Below are positions 21,401 to 33,173 of a stretch of DNA of 64,000 bases, one piece after another. The DNA is taken from the NCBI GenBank assembly GCA_026770025.1, contig JAMXDE010000003.1, positions 124,001 to 188,000 of the forward strand, read 5' to 3'. The position numbers were made by a program, and so were the translations under genes. The notes under the pieces are model-generated. The model was given only the letters and a program-made list of their open reading frames with translations. It did no database searches and was not told where the DNA came from. The DNA is from Craspedostauros australis. Its lineage: Eukaryota; Bacillariophyta; Bacillariophyceae; Mastogloiales; Achnanthaceae. Within the stretch, counting starts at the first letter, position 1, and every line of letters begins with the position of its first letter.

Positions 21401-22936
21401 GTTGCTAATGTGCGGGAAGTTGTGCAGATTCTGATGCTGTTGGTCTATGTTGACGAATATGTTGATAGTTGTGGTTGAGCACTTGTGGTTTGTTGATTTT
21501 GTGAGCTGACGGTGTGTCGTTTCCAAATTCCCAGGTGGCAAACACGATGATCAGCGATCACCATCAAACGGCAGAGCATTGATTGCGTGCTACTCATCCG
21601 AGTACGGCATAGAGTACTTCATCGTGATCGTGCGTAGTGTACCAACAAGGAAGTCCAGCACGCATGCACACGGATGTATTCGTATTCATTTTCGTGCTCG
21701 TAGTCGTAGTCGTACTCATCTGAGCTATGCATTGGTATGTCGCTGGTGCAATCGTCGGCGCGCGCTGTTTGCGCTTCATAATCCTGACATGCGCTTGATT
21801 GGATTTCCGTGAAGGCGCCGAAAACATCCCCGGTCACTGCTTTTGAATCAAGAAGGCCCATTCGTCCCTTGGAGTCACACTGGTACAATCATGCTGTCGC
21901 CGATCTCGGATGGGGCTCCCAAGACATCGGATAGAATAGTCGGAGAGTGGGCGCTGCATATGGCAGCTCAACAGGAGTCACACTGGTTGTCACTTCGAAG
22001 TTGTGACCGTGGCATCCGTCCTGTGACTAGTTTCGCGTTTGTGTTTATTGGGCCTTTTCGTTGTGGTGACTAGTGAACTTCCCAAGTGCCAAATGTTTCG
22101 GCAAATATCACGATGCGGTAGATTCAAGGTTGTTCTCACTGGTCGCTCCAACCACCAAATCATGGTTTTTGTTTGTTTGCCGCAGCTTTGTCTACGGTCG
22201 TGGTGGTTGTTCGTTCGTGTGGGCGGGCACAGCGGGAAGCATGAAATCGCATAGGTACCTGACCGTTCATGTACGCACGGGCGAAGAGAAGTACGTTCGG
22301 TGGAGAGACCACCACCGAGCACGTATGCTGCATGGTACACGACCTGTGCGAGTGTGTCACGAAACTCACTTTGCCAAAGCACACTCCGCGCAGCCACCAC
22401 CGTTCGAGTAGAACGAGCAACATGGAGTGCGTGGCCGCCAACCATCGTACTCGTAGGACGCGCAAAGGATGTGAACTGATCCCGACCTATTCTTCTCGCA
22501 ATTCCATGTGCTTGTGTCATTTACGAGTAGGTTGTATTACATTACTAATTTTATCGAATGAATTATGATGGTTTCTTCTAGTATGAGTAAGTATCCATTG
22601 AGTATCGTACGACTATTATTGGTTGCTCCTATGGAACTGCTGATTCCATGTGCGCTCCGCCATGCTCTGAAAAGGGGGCTCGTGGCATCATTCAATTCTG
22701 AGTTGCATCATCTTCGATGGTCAATCACGCTATTGACCACGGTTCTTGGCTCTAGTCACCATGTGTAGCTCGTACGTATGTACTACATCGGCGGTGACAT
22801 GCATCGCGGTGGAGTTGCGCATTTCGCATTCCCACGTACGCCTCTCCAATGTATTGCAACAGCATTGCTGTATGGTATGCGTGCGAGTGCGAGTACGAGT
22901 ACGAGCCTGTATGATACAATCGATCCGACCGGACGA
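21401..22936. other. Intergenic spacer, 5' of the FAAL gene
   Basis: The first about 140 bases on the minus strand are A/C-rich and look like the FAAL 5' leader. The remainder has only short unsupported frames. CTCGTAC/GTACGAG motifs occur near 22770 and 22896 (two in tandem). A 176-aa minus-strand frame at 21990-22520 looks non-coding by composition. Confidence 0.5.
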
Positions 22937-23590
22937 TCATGCGATCTTTGTGGGCACAATGGCCACTTCTTCATCCTCGTCCACACTGTTCCTCTCATCA
23001 CTGTCTTCGATCGACACCACGGATCCTTGAGTATCAACAGTCATATCGTCGGAGTCGTTCGTGCCATCGGCCTGCGCCCTGCGCTCCCGCTTGCGACGAT
23101 TTCTACGCTTTACTTGTCGGCGCACAAGCACGGTAAGTTGGATGCCCCTGACGGTGACAGCGACAGCGAGCAGTGTGGTCCCTCCCATAACCATGCAAGC
23201 GATGGTGCCTCCAAGCAGTGCCACGTGGCAACATCGACGAAGGTGACGGCGCCGCCTCTTCTTGCGCAATGCTTGTTCATTCATGCGGTTGTTGTTGATG
23301 GTGCCGAAGGAAGGCTTGTCTGCTCCCCTTCCGTCCATGATTGGGGCAGCGTCGTTGTCATCGTCGTCATAATAGCCATCGTGGTGGCTGACGACAACAA
23401 CATCGGTGCCAATGCCAACACCAGTGTTCGTGCTCTTTGCAGATGAGCTGTCGACGTCACTTGCATGCTCATGCGCATGTGCATGAGTTGGGATGATGAT
23501 GTGAGTGGAATCGACCATAGTTGTTGTTGGTAGTGCCGCTTGCGACGATTGGATGATTGGATTTATGACAGCGAGGAGCACGGATGCCAT
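22937..23590 (-). CDS. Putative small membrane protein, unknown family
   Basis: 217 aa from an ATG, no intron. It has an N-terminal hydrophobic stretch, a His/Asp-rich middle (HAHAHEHAS, DGYYDDDDND), a basic run RKKRRRRHLRR and then one clear transmembrane segment (about 125-148, LLGGTIACMVMGGTTLLAVAV). A second Arg/Lys block and an acidic C-terminus follow. The layout resembles a single-pass protein with charged flanks. No homologue was recognised, and it could be a fortuitous open frame. Confidence 0.45.
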   Translation of the reverse strand: MASVLLAVINPIIQSSQAALPTTTMVDSTHIIIPTHAHAHEHASDVDSSSAKSTNTGVGIGTDVVVVSHHDGYYDDDDNDAAPIMDGRGADKPSFGTINNNRMNEQALRKKRRRRHLRRCCHVALLGGTIACMVMGGTTLLAVAVTVRGIQLTVLVRRQVKRRNRRKRERRAQADGTNDSDDMTVDTQGSVVSIEDSDERNSVDEDEEVAIVPTKIA

Positions 23591-24272
23591 CCGCCCACAT
23601 CGTCGATCTATTCCACCCTCGACCCATCTGTTCTGCTCCGTTGGTGGTCAGCGCATGCTTCGGGGGTACTAGATTACTCGTACACGAAGTCGTGGCAAAT
23701 TGTGACCACGAAAGGGACGAGTCGGGAAAGAAACAATCGCAGACAATGATGTGAGCACCGATGGAACATGAAAGAATGGCGCCCTCTCCAAAAGGAAAAC
23801 CCGCGAATTTCACCAGTTTGTTGCTTCGCACACTTGATTCCCGGGGTGAGACGAGATTGTCCGAAGTTCAACGGAGAAGGCGGCGAATGGCAAATGGCGA
23901 AGCACAACAAGAAAGAACACAACACAGAATACAGCACACGCCACAAAACAAACAGAAGTGGAGTTCTGAAATCCAAAGGAAAGAAACCTGCGAAGGAAAG
24001 GGCAACATTGCCAGAGATCATTGTACAAACTCGTAGAATAGCTCGTACGGTACATCCTGGTACTGTACGAGCTAAACAGAGTCGAGCATAACATCATATC
24101 AATAATACAATATGTTCAGATCAAATCAGAAGCTATTACATGCACTCTACGATGAGACAGTCCAGAAGAGAGAGAGAGAAGTCATCGTTGAATGCGAGAA
24201 CGCGGAGGGCAGGAAGTCAAGCAGCGGCTGCGCCGCAAATGAAACTGTGGGCATGAAATGCTAGGCTTCTTT
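23591..24272. other. Intergenic spacer
   Basis: No gene recognised. It contains an imperfect inverted arrangement of the recurrent motif at 24030-24075 (CTCGTAC ... GTACGAG) and an A-rich plus-strand stretch at about 23890-24000. Confidence 0.5.
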
Positions 24273-26171
24273 CTAGTTGACGTCTGGCATACTCGTAGAC
24301 GTAAAACCGCAGCACCGTCTCCAATTGCGGATCTGCTGCGACAAAGCTTCCAGGATCGTATCGATCGGCGTGCATAATAGCTGTTCGCGCGCTATACTTC
24401 GAGATTCCAGTGTCTTCATGGCCTCCTTCCTCTCTTCGTCGATATCCTTGCCAAGGTAGATGACGGTATGGTTAAGATTGGATAGCGCGGCCAGCGACCC
24501 GAACCACCGTCGAAAGTCGAAGGTGTGGGGGAAGACTTCGATGACTGACGAACACTGCGGCATGAAAAACAAGGTGCTCTCCTGTGCACCGTGTGGCGTG
24601 AGAATGATGTCGATGTTTTGGAACGCTTCGATTTGCTCCTGCATGCTGAAGGTCTCGTAGAAATAGACTGGTGGCGTGTAGGCCAAGCCAAACCGATCCT
24701 TGATGGCGGCGGATATGTTTTGGGACTGCAGCAGTCGACGCGTGGATCTCCGGCTGAGAATCCCAATTCGCGGCATGTATTCGCTCGATTGCTCCATCAA
24801 TTGCTGCTGCTCTGCGGGAGTCATGTTGAAACATAGTTCGGTATCATCAACTCTGAGATCTGTGGAGCAGTGCGGCGTTGAGAGTTTGGATCCTGGAATG
24901 CTCTCGAGCAATGTCTGCTTGAAGGTTTCCATATCGTCGCTGTTGGCCATGTTGTAGTCGACGAATGAAAATGTCTGGGCCACGAGAAGCTGCTTGAGAT
25001 CTGCCGTGTTACCGTACATCTCAACGTACTCTGCCTTCGTCATTTCGTAGATAGGGGTGTTTGCATATTTGAGCATTTCGAGGAGTGCCCGGTTGAAAGG
25101 ATGCTTCCGCATTTGGTGGAGCCTTCCGACGTCGATCACCATTGTGCGATTTGCATCAGGGAAGCGTTCCCACAGCGACCAGCACTTGAGCATCTGTTGC
25201 AGGAAATGCGGGAAGTGGTGCACGATGCTTGTTCTGAAGAAATAGCATGCCACCATCTCGAAAGGTTCACCAGTAACCGACTTTTGCGTTTTCCATGCTT
25301 TGTTGAGACTCCCATGTGTTGTTTCCCAGCAGTGGACTCGCCTGGTTTGGACGAGGACGCTGCTTGGCTCTGGTGACAACTAGCAACTTAGGAATGCATT
25401 GTAACTGTGCTGCTAATTGTGAGTGTAATTATGTATGGATGTTGCTTCATTGAGTTGCTTGGCATTCGCGTTGCTATCTGAAGTTTCTCCTCTTTTGGTT
25501 TGAATGTATCGTGCCTCCGTGTCATTGTTAGGCGGGACTGTTTGAACCAATCATGCCTCTCTTCCAGGATCCGATTTGAAGTAGTATACTGTGCGGGGCG
25601 GTAGAGCTATGCTTCTGGGATCCTTCTCAGTCTCGGATACGATCGTGTCACATGTCTGACTCTTGGATACCTTCGAGTCGATCGATTCGTGTCTTGGATA
25701 CCAGTTGAGTCCCGTATGTGATTCCCGGATACCATATTATCCCACACCGTGGACCTTGCCCAGAAATTGCTCCGGACGATACCGATTGGGGTAGTCGGTG
25801 GTCATGTAGGTCGATTCGAGACTGGAGTTGGTGATGGTGCAGGTGCGGGGTTCCGGATCTGCGAATTGCGGGTCGTTGTGATGCTGCTTCATGAAGTCTG
25901 GGAACGCAGAGATCGATCGAGGAGGGTCGAGTGGTGGCGGTGGACCCTGTGGAAGGCTCTGTTGCGAACGGCCCACCGAATCGCCGATAGTCGACGAATG
26001 GACTGCTTGGTCAACGAAGCTCGTCATGATCGATGGCTGAATGATGAGGCTTTCATCCATGGCAGGCTTTGGCCGGAATTTGGGATCAAACAGAGACATG
26101 ACAGTAAGCATGATGATGGCCACAACGGATACCATCGGCATGATCTGGCTTCCTTTCTTCTTTCTTGTCAT
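24273..26171 (-). CDS. GT61-like (DUF563) glycosyltransferase, type II membrane protein
   Basis: Proposed exons on the minus strand are 25748-26171 and 24273-25369. The junction (CACG/gtgtgg...caccag/AGCC) keeps phase and gives 506 aa. The internal boundary is my inference, and the downstream frame by itself begins only at TTG. Exon 1 starts MTRKKKGSQIM, then a signal anchor (MPMVSVVAIIMLTVMSLF) and a Pro-rich stem. Exon 2 holds the catalytic region. Near its C-terminus, NIDIILTPHGAQESTLFFMP then SVIEVFPH matches the HGAxxTNxxFxxP and (V)IEVFP signature of DUF563 enzymes such as EOGT and plant xylosyl/arabinosyltransferases. A Golgi or ER lumenal sugar transferase is expected. Donor and acceptor are unknown. 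Confidence 0.75.
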
Positions 26172-27231
26172 CTTCTCTGTCTGTACGAGTACGAGTATGG
26201 AAGCACCGGTCCGAGTGCGGGTGCGGCGGGTGCGAGTGTGAATTAGAGCACGGTACTCGTACAACGGCAAACAGCAACAGAGTCGTCGAAGGCGTCTGAC
26301 GGCTGAGCTGGATGCCTTTGTTGCGTTTGTTGCGTTGGTTACACTGGTTGTGCTGAGGATCTGAACCGAAGGTACTTGATGTGTTTGTGCAGCATTGTTG
26401 CAGTTGGTACTAGAACGATGTCAAACGTCCACTTGTCAGGGTATGTCAGGGTCGGCACGGCTTGTTACACTTGTTGACTACACTTGGGGTCGCTGCAATG
26501 GTGGTTTCGGCTGGCTTGTTGTCCGATTTGGTGGCACCAAGGTGCCCTGTTGCCGCAACTGTTGGTGTTGAGTTCGATTTTGCTTTCGGAGGCGCTGATT
26601 CTGTTGGTGCTGTTGCTGATGCCAACAGACACGTCTGAGGGCAGCTTCGAGCACCTCACTGAAGCCCGTGCAAGAGAGGAAAAACAACATTTTCGGTGTT
26701 TGACGATGTCCAAGTTGAAGACAGTGACGAGTCACATCCGTGTCCGATCGAAAGCTAAAAACCTAAAGCACGGGCTACTGCGGGGAATTTCTCAACTCAA
26801 GCCCTCATAACTTATTCTATAATATAAAATATAAAGTTAAAGAGTTCTAGGAAGGTCAATCCGTAACTTTCTCATAGAATAGATAGTAACATCATATAAT
26901 AGAATATTAAATTAATAAGGAAATCTGAGAGAGCTTCCCGAGAAAGGTGTACTATTTTCGCTCAGACGGGTCATAATCCCACAACGCGACGCTATTTGAT
27001 GGTTTTTGGAGCAATGGTTACTCGTACTCGTACTCGTCCAGAGCAAACAGACACCAACGTGCAATCACTCCAATCTAATCAGAGCCATCCTCGTGGTGTG
27101 AAAGCATCGCACTAATATATGAGTGATGCCATCCTATTCCTCTTCTGCGCGTACGTATATCTGCTGCTATCGCATGATGTTGCCTTAAGTTTGAAAGGTG
27201 GTTGCAATCTGCTTCGTGAGTACCCGTGCGC
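26172..27231. other. Intergenic spacer with an AT-rich patch
   Basis: No gene recognised. About 26805-26935 is conspicuously AT-rich compared with the roughly 50% GC surroundings. Motifs GTACGAGTACGAG near 26184, CTCGTAC near 26256 and CTCGTACTCGTAC near 27018 occur here. Confidence 0.5.
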
Positions 27232-29637
27232 TCAAGTCATGCTCCTGCGGCTGCCACCATACGTGCTGTCATCCCACTGGCTTTCCGAGACGTCGTTGCT
27301 GTCGTAGTACGACTGATCGCCGCTTGCCCCGCCGCCGCTGTAGGTGCCGTCGTCGCCTCCGTACGTGCTGTCGCCGTAGTAGCTCTGATCGCCGCCATCA
27401 CCGCCGTAGGTGCCGTCATCCTGGCTGGCCGTGTTGTCGCCATAGTAGCTCTGGTCGCCCCCGTCACCACCGTAGGTGCCGTCATCGTACCCGCTTGCGG
27501 AGAATTCCTGGCTGGGATCATCGTACGGATTGACGTAGCCCTCAGGGGCGTCATTTTCGTCGCGGTACGGTGCCGAACCCGGCCTTTGCTGTGGCGTGCC
27601 GCGCGTGTTGTTACCGGGCTCGTCACGGAAGCCGCTGTAATCGGACTCGTCGTCGCCGTATCCCGACTCCGAGGGGTCGTCCATACGCGAGGAGTCGTCC
27701 ATGCCCGATCGGTTGGAACGATCCTTCTTCTTCTTTTTCTTCTTCTTGCGTCGCTTGGGTGCCTTCTTGCAGCAGTTGAAGCACGGGGGCGGACGTGGTG
27801 TGCAGCAGATCAGTGTTTGCGAGATCAGATACATTAACACTGCTATAACAGAGAGGACCCCAGCAAAGCCAAGCTTGCAGTCCTGGTCGTATTTGCTGTT
27901 GTCGTGTTGCGCAGTGCGGCAAGCGTGATCGAATACAACACAATGCAGAGCGCAGGCATTCGAGAGAAGAAAGTTGTGAGTTGCATGATGAAAGGATGCG
28001 TGGAGAAGTTCGCCATCTTCCGCATCTCAGACAAGCGCTCCATACCAAAACACATACTGCTATACCCTATCACGACGTGTCGTCATGACATCGCGTATAG
28101 CATCCAGCGCAAAGCATCAAAACGCAACACCGCCCCAAATGGAATGGAACGGAACGAGACGGGTACACTCTGTAGCGGATTTGGTGGATTGTATCCAACG
28201 GCCGTGCATCGTGTCGTGACTTACCAGAAATCTTCGCTCAGGAAGAGAAAGAGCGTGAAGGACTGGAAGGTGAAGGCCAGGTACAGGAAGATAGCCGTGG
28301 GGAACCAACTGCAGCGGTAGTGGCAGAAGCAGAATTCGATGATGCAAAATACGACCCCAAGGGCGGCGAATATGGGTGCCAGGTACGCGCCGAGCTGTGC
28401 CTTCTTGAACGCCCCGTCATCTTCAAACTGCTTCATTCCATTCTCGTACTTCTTGACGACGCCGACCTCATCGTCAATGGCCAAGTTCGGATCGCTGATG
28501 GTCGGTCCCGCTGAGGGCGGGGCGGTGGGAGAGAAGCTTGGTACTGGCGAGGGTGGCAAGGTGGATGGTGCCGCCGATGGAAGCATGGTTGTGGGCGTGC
28601 CCGACACGAGAGTTGGCGCATGCGTGGGTACTGTCGATGGGGCCAGACTTTGATCCGTCACCGTCGCCTCAGTGGGTGATACCGTCGGCGACTGCGAGCC
28701 CAATATACCTTCCACCAACGTTGTTGGCGATGCGGTGACAGCGCCATCCAGCTGCAAATCGCGGGTCAGCATGCGAGTGTTGCCATCGGCACCAAGATCA
28801 CCTGGCTGGGCGTCGGGTCCACCCAGCAGCGGACCTTCCGGCTGTTTGTTGGGTGGCCATGGATAGACGAAGACCTCCACAATTTCGTAGCGAAACAACC
28901 CCACGTTAGCCCTCACCGCATGCTCGAAAGGTTCTGGCTGGAACTTGGCTTCTTCGTAGAACGTGTCATTCCGCAACGCCTCGAATTGGAAATATTTGGA
29001 GGAAAAAATGCACCATGTGGAGCAGATGATGCCGATGATGGACATGATCAAGACAGCGATACTGCGGTGTCATGCGTGGTTCCGTTCGGTTGGGTTATGG
29101 AACAATTCGTTTCGTTGCAAATCGTTTCGTTGACAATCGTTTCAACATCAAGTCCCGTCCCATCGTCATTTGGTGAAGCACAGTGGCATTCCAACGGCGA
29201 CAGGACCGCAGCATGCCATCATCATCGTCATCGCAAGCCGGTGAACGTTCATCGTTCGTCGAAGTGAAAATGGTGGATGTCGCGGTGCATATTATCACAG
29301 CATGGAAGAGCATGAAAGGCATTGTGAGAAAAGATGAATAATCACAACAAGGATGCACGATCGATCGATTGATGGACGGGAAGACTTCCCCCGACTGCAT
29401 TCATCACATCCGAATCAAGCGCAAATTCGAACGCCGCAGCATCCTTTTTCGATGACGTGCAGTACTTTCACAGTGTATGATCTCTCTACGAATAGAACGC
29501 CGCACGTACCGAGAGTTTCTTCCGCAGTTCCTCCCACAGCACCACAATGGCATATCCTCCCTGGTCTGCTCGTAGACTGGGTTTCCCTTCGCCTCATCGG
29601 GGATCACCGGCGCGTTGGGATCATTTGGCAAGTTCAT
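27232..29637 (-). CDS. Multi-pass membrane protein with S/P/T-rich loop and Gly/Asp/Tyr-rich tail, three exons
   Basis: Exons on the minus strand are 29510-29637, 28225-29061 and 27232-27895. Both junctions are GT-AG (CTCG/gtacgt...ccgcag/TATC and TTCTG/gtaagt...aacag/CAAA), preserve phase and give 542 aa. The N-terminus is MNLPNDPNAP. The first transmembrane helix spans the exon 1-2 junction (AVLIMSIIGIICSTWCIF). A lumenal or extracellular loop of about 180 residues includes a Ser/Pro/Thr-rich stretch (SPTVSPT, PSPVPSFSPTAPPS), a common glycosylation-type sequence in diatom surface proteins. Three further hydrophobic segments follow, then a Cys-rich juxtamembrane region (LICCTP...CFNCCKK), a run of eight lysines, and a tail with repeats of DDGTYGGDGGDQSYYGD type. 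The family was not recognised. Topology and role are inferred only. Confidence 0.78.
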
Positions 29638-30977
29638 GATGGCTCAATGGTGGCTTGCTCAGCGAAGCGATGGGGATGTGCGGGGATTATTGGTATGGTG
29701 GGGGCACGCGTGTGTACGAGCCTTGTATGGTGTGCTCGTTTGGCTGGCTGCAGAGTCTCTGTCCAGACACTGAGTTATCCAAGTCACCTCTTCTGTGCGA
29801 TGGAGAGGCTTCTTTCCACCTTTTCCGCAGTTCCGCGTCTTGCTCTGCACGAACTTTCCACAAGATGCGGGCACAATGATGGCCGCTGCAATGGTGCTGC
29901 CTGCTATTGGCTCTGGTATTGGTTCTGGCGGCGTTCGTCTTCCAAGCAACGGAGGAGCGTTGGCGATGCTGATGGTTGTGAGAGGATGGAGGCAACACCA
30001 GAAACAGACCAAACGCATCGAAAGCTGTGATCTGCAACGCTCTGTGGTAACAGCGTAGCAACAACAACAACAAGAACGAAAGATGGAGGGAACGATCCGC
30101 GATACTCTTGGTCTGGAATGGATTCGGCGGTTTTTGTATCGTGGAGTTCGTGTCGCATCGTGCTATCTTTTCTCGTTTCATTCGCTTCGCGGACTCGCAA
30201 AGTACGCTGTTTGTGTGGCAACAGTCTTCATCGCCATGACCTGTTGCGGTCATCAAGTATCTGTCATAAATATTCGTGTCGCAGCAACCGTCCTATCGCG
30301 ATATCTCTCGTTGTCGCATCCAGTCGGGTCACGACTGAATGCAATTCGACCAGAGTGATTCAATTGTGATGCGTTCGACTTGGGCGATCAAACACCAACG
30401 GTCATTTGTGCCAGCCATCGTGTCGGACACAATGACGAAAACACGGCAACCAGAAGGAAGCGAGAAAACACCCACCAACACCTGCCACGATGATGATCAC
30501 CAACGGTGACGACAGGAGGGTCGGAGGCATCCGAGGGCGAGAGACAGAGAGACAGCACGTGAATGACCACAACAGCCCCACAAGCTACCTCCTGCCAACA
30601 CCAAACCACACAACTCCTGGCAAGTCACCACATTGCAACGAGTCTCCAACCGCGCCAAAATACAATTCAGATCGACTCAAAGCACTCGTTTGTCCTCTGT
30701 TTGGCGAACAGCATCAGCCATTGACGTTGGCACTTCGCAAGAGCACCATACCGTCCTTGACTGAGCCATCGCAACGGCGTTTTTTGGCAGCATATCTGAT
30801 TCACACTGCTCGTGCATTGCAATCGACCAGAACAACAGCGAGTGATCAGGAAGAAAGCAGAAGCTTCCTTTGCGCCAACAACTTCGGAAACCTTGGATGC
30901 GTTCATCGGACACAGCGGCAAGAGAAAGCGCAGCAAAAGAAGGACGCACAGAGCAATAACGCCCAACGAACGAAATC
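29638..30977. promoter_or_regulatory. Divergent spacer between membrane-protein gene and glycosyltransferase gene
   Basis: 1.34 kb between two divergent start codons. The part nearest the plus-strand gene (about 30400-30970) is A/C-rich and is open for 163 codons from 30490, which I read as 5' UTR rather than a gene. No domain seen. Confidence 0.5.
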
Positions 30978-32908
30978 ATGATCCGCAGAGGCGCAACAGC
31001 ACCGCTCCCCACGTCAACCACCTCGCCGTCGATGGCAGCGAAGGGAGATGACTCGAAGGGCCTCAAACTGAGACAGAATGCCATGCAATCGCGCAACATT
31101 ATCATCGCGATAGGCGTCGGAATGTGCCTGTGCTTCGTCTGGCTCATGGCCGCCGCCGACAGCTACCACGAACGTCGCATCACGAAGATGCAACCCAACA
31201 ACGGAATCGTCAAGAACAAGCCGGTGCGGAGGAAGACAGATACTGGCGTATCCGTCTTTGATCACAATCTCTACAAGACAGTCGATTTGAAAGGCGACAG
31301 CTCAACGGCGACGGTCATGGGACTTGGTATGTATTCCCAGTCTTGCTATTCATCTGGCTGGTCATCCGGATCTGAACCTGGCAGACCTTGTCGTCGCCAT
31401 CATGATCCATCCAAAGCTGCGCCGATGCTATTGTTCTATTGCTTACTATTATGAAGTGTAAGGGGATTGGAGCAGGCATGGATACTCTTCCGGCTGTGAC
31501 ATGAGGCAAGACACGAATCATCTTCGAATGCCTCTTGTCTGTGCAAGATGGAGCAACGTTAGGCAATGGCTACTCTACCCATCCGTTCACTCATCCAAGG
31601 CATGGTATGGCATGGCGTAGCATGCTGTGATCTGCCATTCCCTCAAACCAGAGCGAATGTCGATGGCACAAGAAAATGTGCCAAGCGTGTCACTGTTTTC
31701 AACTTGCCCACCTGAGATCATATCTACCTCTCTTTCAGCGCCATCAATCGACATCATCCTCACCACCACCACCATTACTATCATTATCAGCAGCAGCAAC
31801 AGCATCATGATCTCACAAGTCCATCACTCTCTTCTTCATTGTATTCATCAATCTTTTCAATCGTGTACTGGTATGATGACATATCCATCATTGGAATCGT
31901 CACCCCACTTGCGTTGGGACCATGTCACACAACACAACAGCCGCCGGATACGATCTCCCCACTTACATGGGGTTCGTTGGTAGCTTGCGCAAAACAGGAT
32001 ACAAAGGCCACATCATCCTTGGCGTCGCCCCAGATGTCGCTCCAGAAGTGCTGGAGTACTTCAAATATCGCAAGGTCACGCCCAAAATACTGAAATGGGT
32101 CAACTGCACCTACACGCAGGAGGGAAACAAGAATGACATCTTCAAAAAGACCAAATGCAGCCACCCCTACTCCGACATCAAAATTCGCTGGAGCCGCTTC
32201 CCTCTCCAGCGAGATTGGCTGCGGGACTGCAAGACCTGCACGGGCCCCATTCTCGTAGCGGATGTGCGAGACACCCTCTTTCAGCTTGACCCCTTCGGTC
32301 CGGGATCGCCGCCAGTCCACGGCCTCCAAGTCTTCGAGGAGGACAAGAGCCAATCGACGCAGCACTGGCTCACCAGATGGCCGATCAACCAATGCAAGCA
32401 CGTCACGTACTACGAAACGATGCTCTGCTCCGGCACGACTATCGGCACGCGCGAGGCCATGCTCAAGTACCTGGAGGTCATGTACGAGGAGATGAAGGTA
32501 TGGATCGAGACCAAGGAATGCCGATTTGACATCAACGGCGACGACCAGAGCATCCACAACTACCTCTTCTACTCAGGACAGTTGCCATTCGCAACCGCCA
32601 TCCCCAATCGTCAGGGAGGCATCGTCAACACCATCGGCGTGGAGGGTTCCAAACTGCGGAAGCTGCACGCGGAAACCAACATGGAACGGGACAACATCGA
32701 CAAGGATGCCGCCATGATCCGGGATTACGATGGAGCGTCGGGCAAGAGATGGATCGGAAAGCAATTCAACATTGCTGACGATGAAGGCATGTTCACTGAA
32801 TTCGACGGCACGCGGTCAAGAGTGGTCCATCAATGGGATCGTTTCGGCAAGCCGTTGCTCCGATGGATTCGCAATAGCGGCTTCTACGAGGATCCCATCC
32901 CACAATAG
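30978..32908 (+). CDS. Putative type II membrane glycosyltransferase, two exons
   Basis: Exon 1 is 30978-31326, then GTATGT...ACAG (intron 31327-31940, 614 nt), then exon 2 31941-32908. The junction completes an Ala codon and restores MGLAAGYDLPTYMGFVGSL, giving 438 aa. An uncleaved signal anchor lies at about 40-60 (NIIIAIGVGMCLCFVWLMAA). The lumenal domain contains GYKGHIILGV, then VADVRDTLFQLDPF with an acidic DVRD (about 224-227), LCSGTTIGT and INGDDQSIHNYLFYSG. This fits a GT-A-like nucleotide-sugar transferase layout (metal-binding acidic motif, then GDDQ). The exact GT family was not identified, and activity is inferred. A hydrolase is less likely. Confidence 0.8.
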
Positions 32909-33173
32909 GCAGATGATGTGAATGCAAGGGCCAGTCCCTCAGCGCGATAGACTATTTCAATTAAAAATGCAACTCATTGCATTGCGGCGCAGTTGTCGGC
33001 TCGACTCTTTCTCAAATTCCACTTTGCTTTGATGCATTGCGGCAATGTATGCAGATACTCCACTAGTACGCGTTGCGTGAGATACGACTATCGGAAGGAA
33101 TGGAACATCGCAACGCGAATCATTGGATCGACAAACGAGGCACATGCTCTACAGTACGAGTACAACTCCAATC
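32909..33173. other. Convergent 3' spacer
   Basis: 265 bp between facing stop codons of the putative glycosyltransferase and the ankyrin gene. It includes GTACGAG at about 33152. No gene seen. Confidence 0.55.

Noticed and set aside
21401-21541. Extension of the FAAL gene to 21541
   Set aside because: The codon there is TTG, and the extension is A/C-rich leader-like sequence. ATG 21400 has a good start context.
21990-22520. 176-residue minus-strand open frame
   Set aside because: Low-complexity composition, no domain, and no ATG context or neighbour support. It is probably non-coding.
30490-30981. 163-residue plus-strand open frame
   Set aside because: It lies directly upstream of the glycosyltransferase start in A/C-rich leader sequence and has no recognisable domain; read as 5' UTR.
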